A stretch of DNA of 64,000 bases, taken from Agromyces mediolanus. GTDB taxonomy: Bacteria > Actinomycetota > Actinomycetes > Actinomycetales > Microbacteriaceae. Below, in pieces: positions 63,410 to 64,000 of the stretch (its first letter is position 1; each line of letters opens with the position of its first letter). The stretch covers positions 693,923 through 757,922 of the forward strand of contig NZ_BMRJ01000001.1 of the NCBI RefSeq assembly GCF_014648575.1. Direction: 5' to 3'. The translations under genes were made by a program, and so were the position numbers. The notes under the pieces were generated by a model. The model ran no database searches and was not told the origin of the DNA. It was given only the letters and a program-made list of their open reading frames with translations.

Positions 63410-64000
63410 CTACGAGATCGGGGCCGCTGAGGTGCCGAGGAACTCCCACGTGATCGAGCCCGTCTGCGACTGGCCGAGCGCGCTGCCCGCGGTGACCGCG
63501 ATGCAGTAGTTGCGCTGCTCGGTCAGCGAGGCGAGCGTGCCGATCGCGGCGGGCGTCGTCAGCGTGGGCGGGGTCGCGTTCGGCACGACCGAGGTGCCGG
63601 CGGCGAACGCCGTGGCGTCGCAGCCGGTGCCCGTGCCGACGTCGACGACGCCGTAGCTGACGTTCGGCGCGATGGTTCCCGTGCCGCTCGAGGTGAGCGT
63701 GAGGTCGGCGCCGTAGTTCGACCCCGTGCCGAGCTTCAGCGAGAACAGGTGATACACCGTCGCGTTCGGCGTCAAGCGGTCGGCTCCGACGGCGAAGGTG
63801 AGCGCTGCGCCGGGCGCGGTCTGGTGCTCGCTGAACGCGGTCCCGTCGGGACTTCCGACGAGCGAGAACGCCCCGGATCCGAAGGTGCCGCTCGCGAACT
63901 CCCGATCCGTCCAGGCGGCGAGCCGTTCACCGGCCTGCCCCGTCGCCGAGGCCGGGGAGACGCTCGCCGTGGGTCGGCCGGCGCGGGCGGTGGCCGCGGC
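63410..64000 (-). CDS. Exported protein of the SipW cluster, 5' end outside the window
   Basis: At least 196 residues. The frame is open to the window edge; within it LAAWTDREFASGTFGSGAFSLVG is the same signal-region motif as in the two neighbours, followed by a Thr/Gly-rich beta domain ending GSITWEFLGTSAAPIS. First visible gene of the SipW cluster, nine bases before the next one. Confidence 0.85.
   Translation of the reverse strand, partial: AAATARAGRPTASVSPASATGQAGERLAAWTDREFASGTFGSGAFSLVGSPDGTAFSEHQTAPGAALTFAVGADRLTPNATVYHLFSLKLGTGSNYGADLTLTSSGTGTIAPNVSYGVVDVGTGTGCDATAFAAGTSVVPNATPPTLTTPAAIGTLASLTEQRNYCIAVTAGSALGQSQTGSITWEFLGTSAAPIS

Overview
The window is high-GC actinobacterial DNA and looks like a chromosome of the Microbacteriaceae (an Agromyces- or Microbacterium-like organism). 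This rests on the codon bias (almost every third base is G or C), GTG and TTG starts, the many ATGA/GTGA overlaps, a DUF3027 protein beside a cold-shock protein, DUF3263, DUF2530 and DUF4032 genes, a CIRCE-controlled solo groL, and a galU/acetyltransferase/GlpR-SepX-like cluster. No replication origin, rRNA operon, CRISPR array or prophage is visible.

Layout. 1-3847: isoprenoid ispDF (5' end missing), cysS, rlmB and a small flavin-type protein. 3872-9339: a DUF4032 kinase-like protein, a sugar ABC ATPase, a membrane-anchored DsbA-like protein, tRNA-Thr and a DMT transporter. 9344-13621: msrB with a nitroreductase, DUF3263, a LytR_C protein, cspA and groL under two CIRCE-type repeats. 13773-18558: a WXG100 protein, a two-component system whose kinase has a long insert, folP and a RibD-type reductase. 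18592-26898: XPB helicase and its partner protein, a second cold-shock protein with DUF3027, serC with DUF2530, a DtxR-type regulator and an NlpC/P60 hydrolase.

27223-36187 is the most unusual region. A conserved HNH endonuclease gene is cut at the codon for zinc-ligand Cys113 by an element of about 8.4 kb (27562-36007). Joining 27561 to 36008 restores a 172-residue HNH protein. The element carries, from its left end, its own intact HNH homologue in the same orientation, two overlapping tyrosine recombinases of the Tn554 TnpA/TnpB kind, a divergent XRE regulator and nucleotidyltransferase pair, the orphan cell-wall-sorting tail of a lost surface protein, and a cytoplasmic-looking arylsulfatase. 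The broken host gene reads 31 codons into the element and stops in a 4-base ATGA overlap with the start of the replacement HNH gene. The element therefore seems built to insert into HNH, supply a substitute, and drive that substitute (and probably its recombinases) from the host gene's own expression signals.

36340-47793: a CHAP hydrolase sharing its leader and promoter with the NlpC/P60 gene on the other side of the element, a lactonase-like protein, tRNA-Arg, an ECF42-type sigma factor with its YciI/DGPF partner, an ATP-dependent DNA ligase, an Lrp/ald pair, a rhodanese, and a 1250-residue helicase-like protein with a broken P-loop. 47872-55187: mscL, an FmdB-type protein, 5-formyl-THF cyclo-ligase, galU, an acetyltransferase, a SepX/GlpR-like membrane protein, tRNA-Ala, small enzymes, and a TetR/VOC pair with a clear operator. 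55294-60975: tRNA-Ser, the SRP RNA, pta-ackA, and an ArsR-type regulator with an MFS exporter. 60980-64000: a SipW-type signal peptidase with a large C-terminal extension among three exported proteins carrying SipW-type signal peptides; the first of these runs off the window edge.
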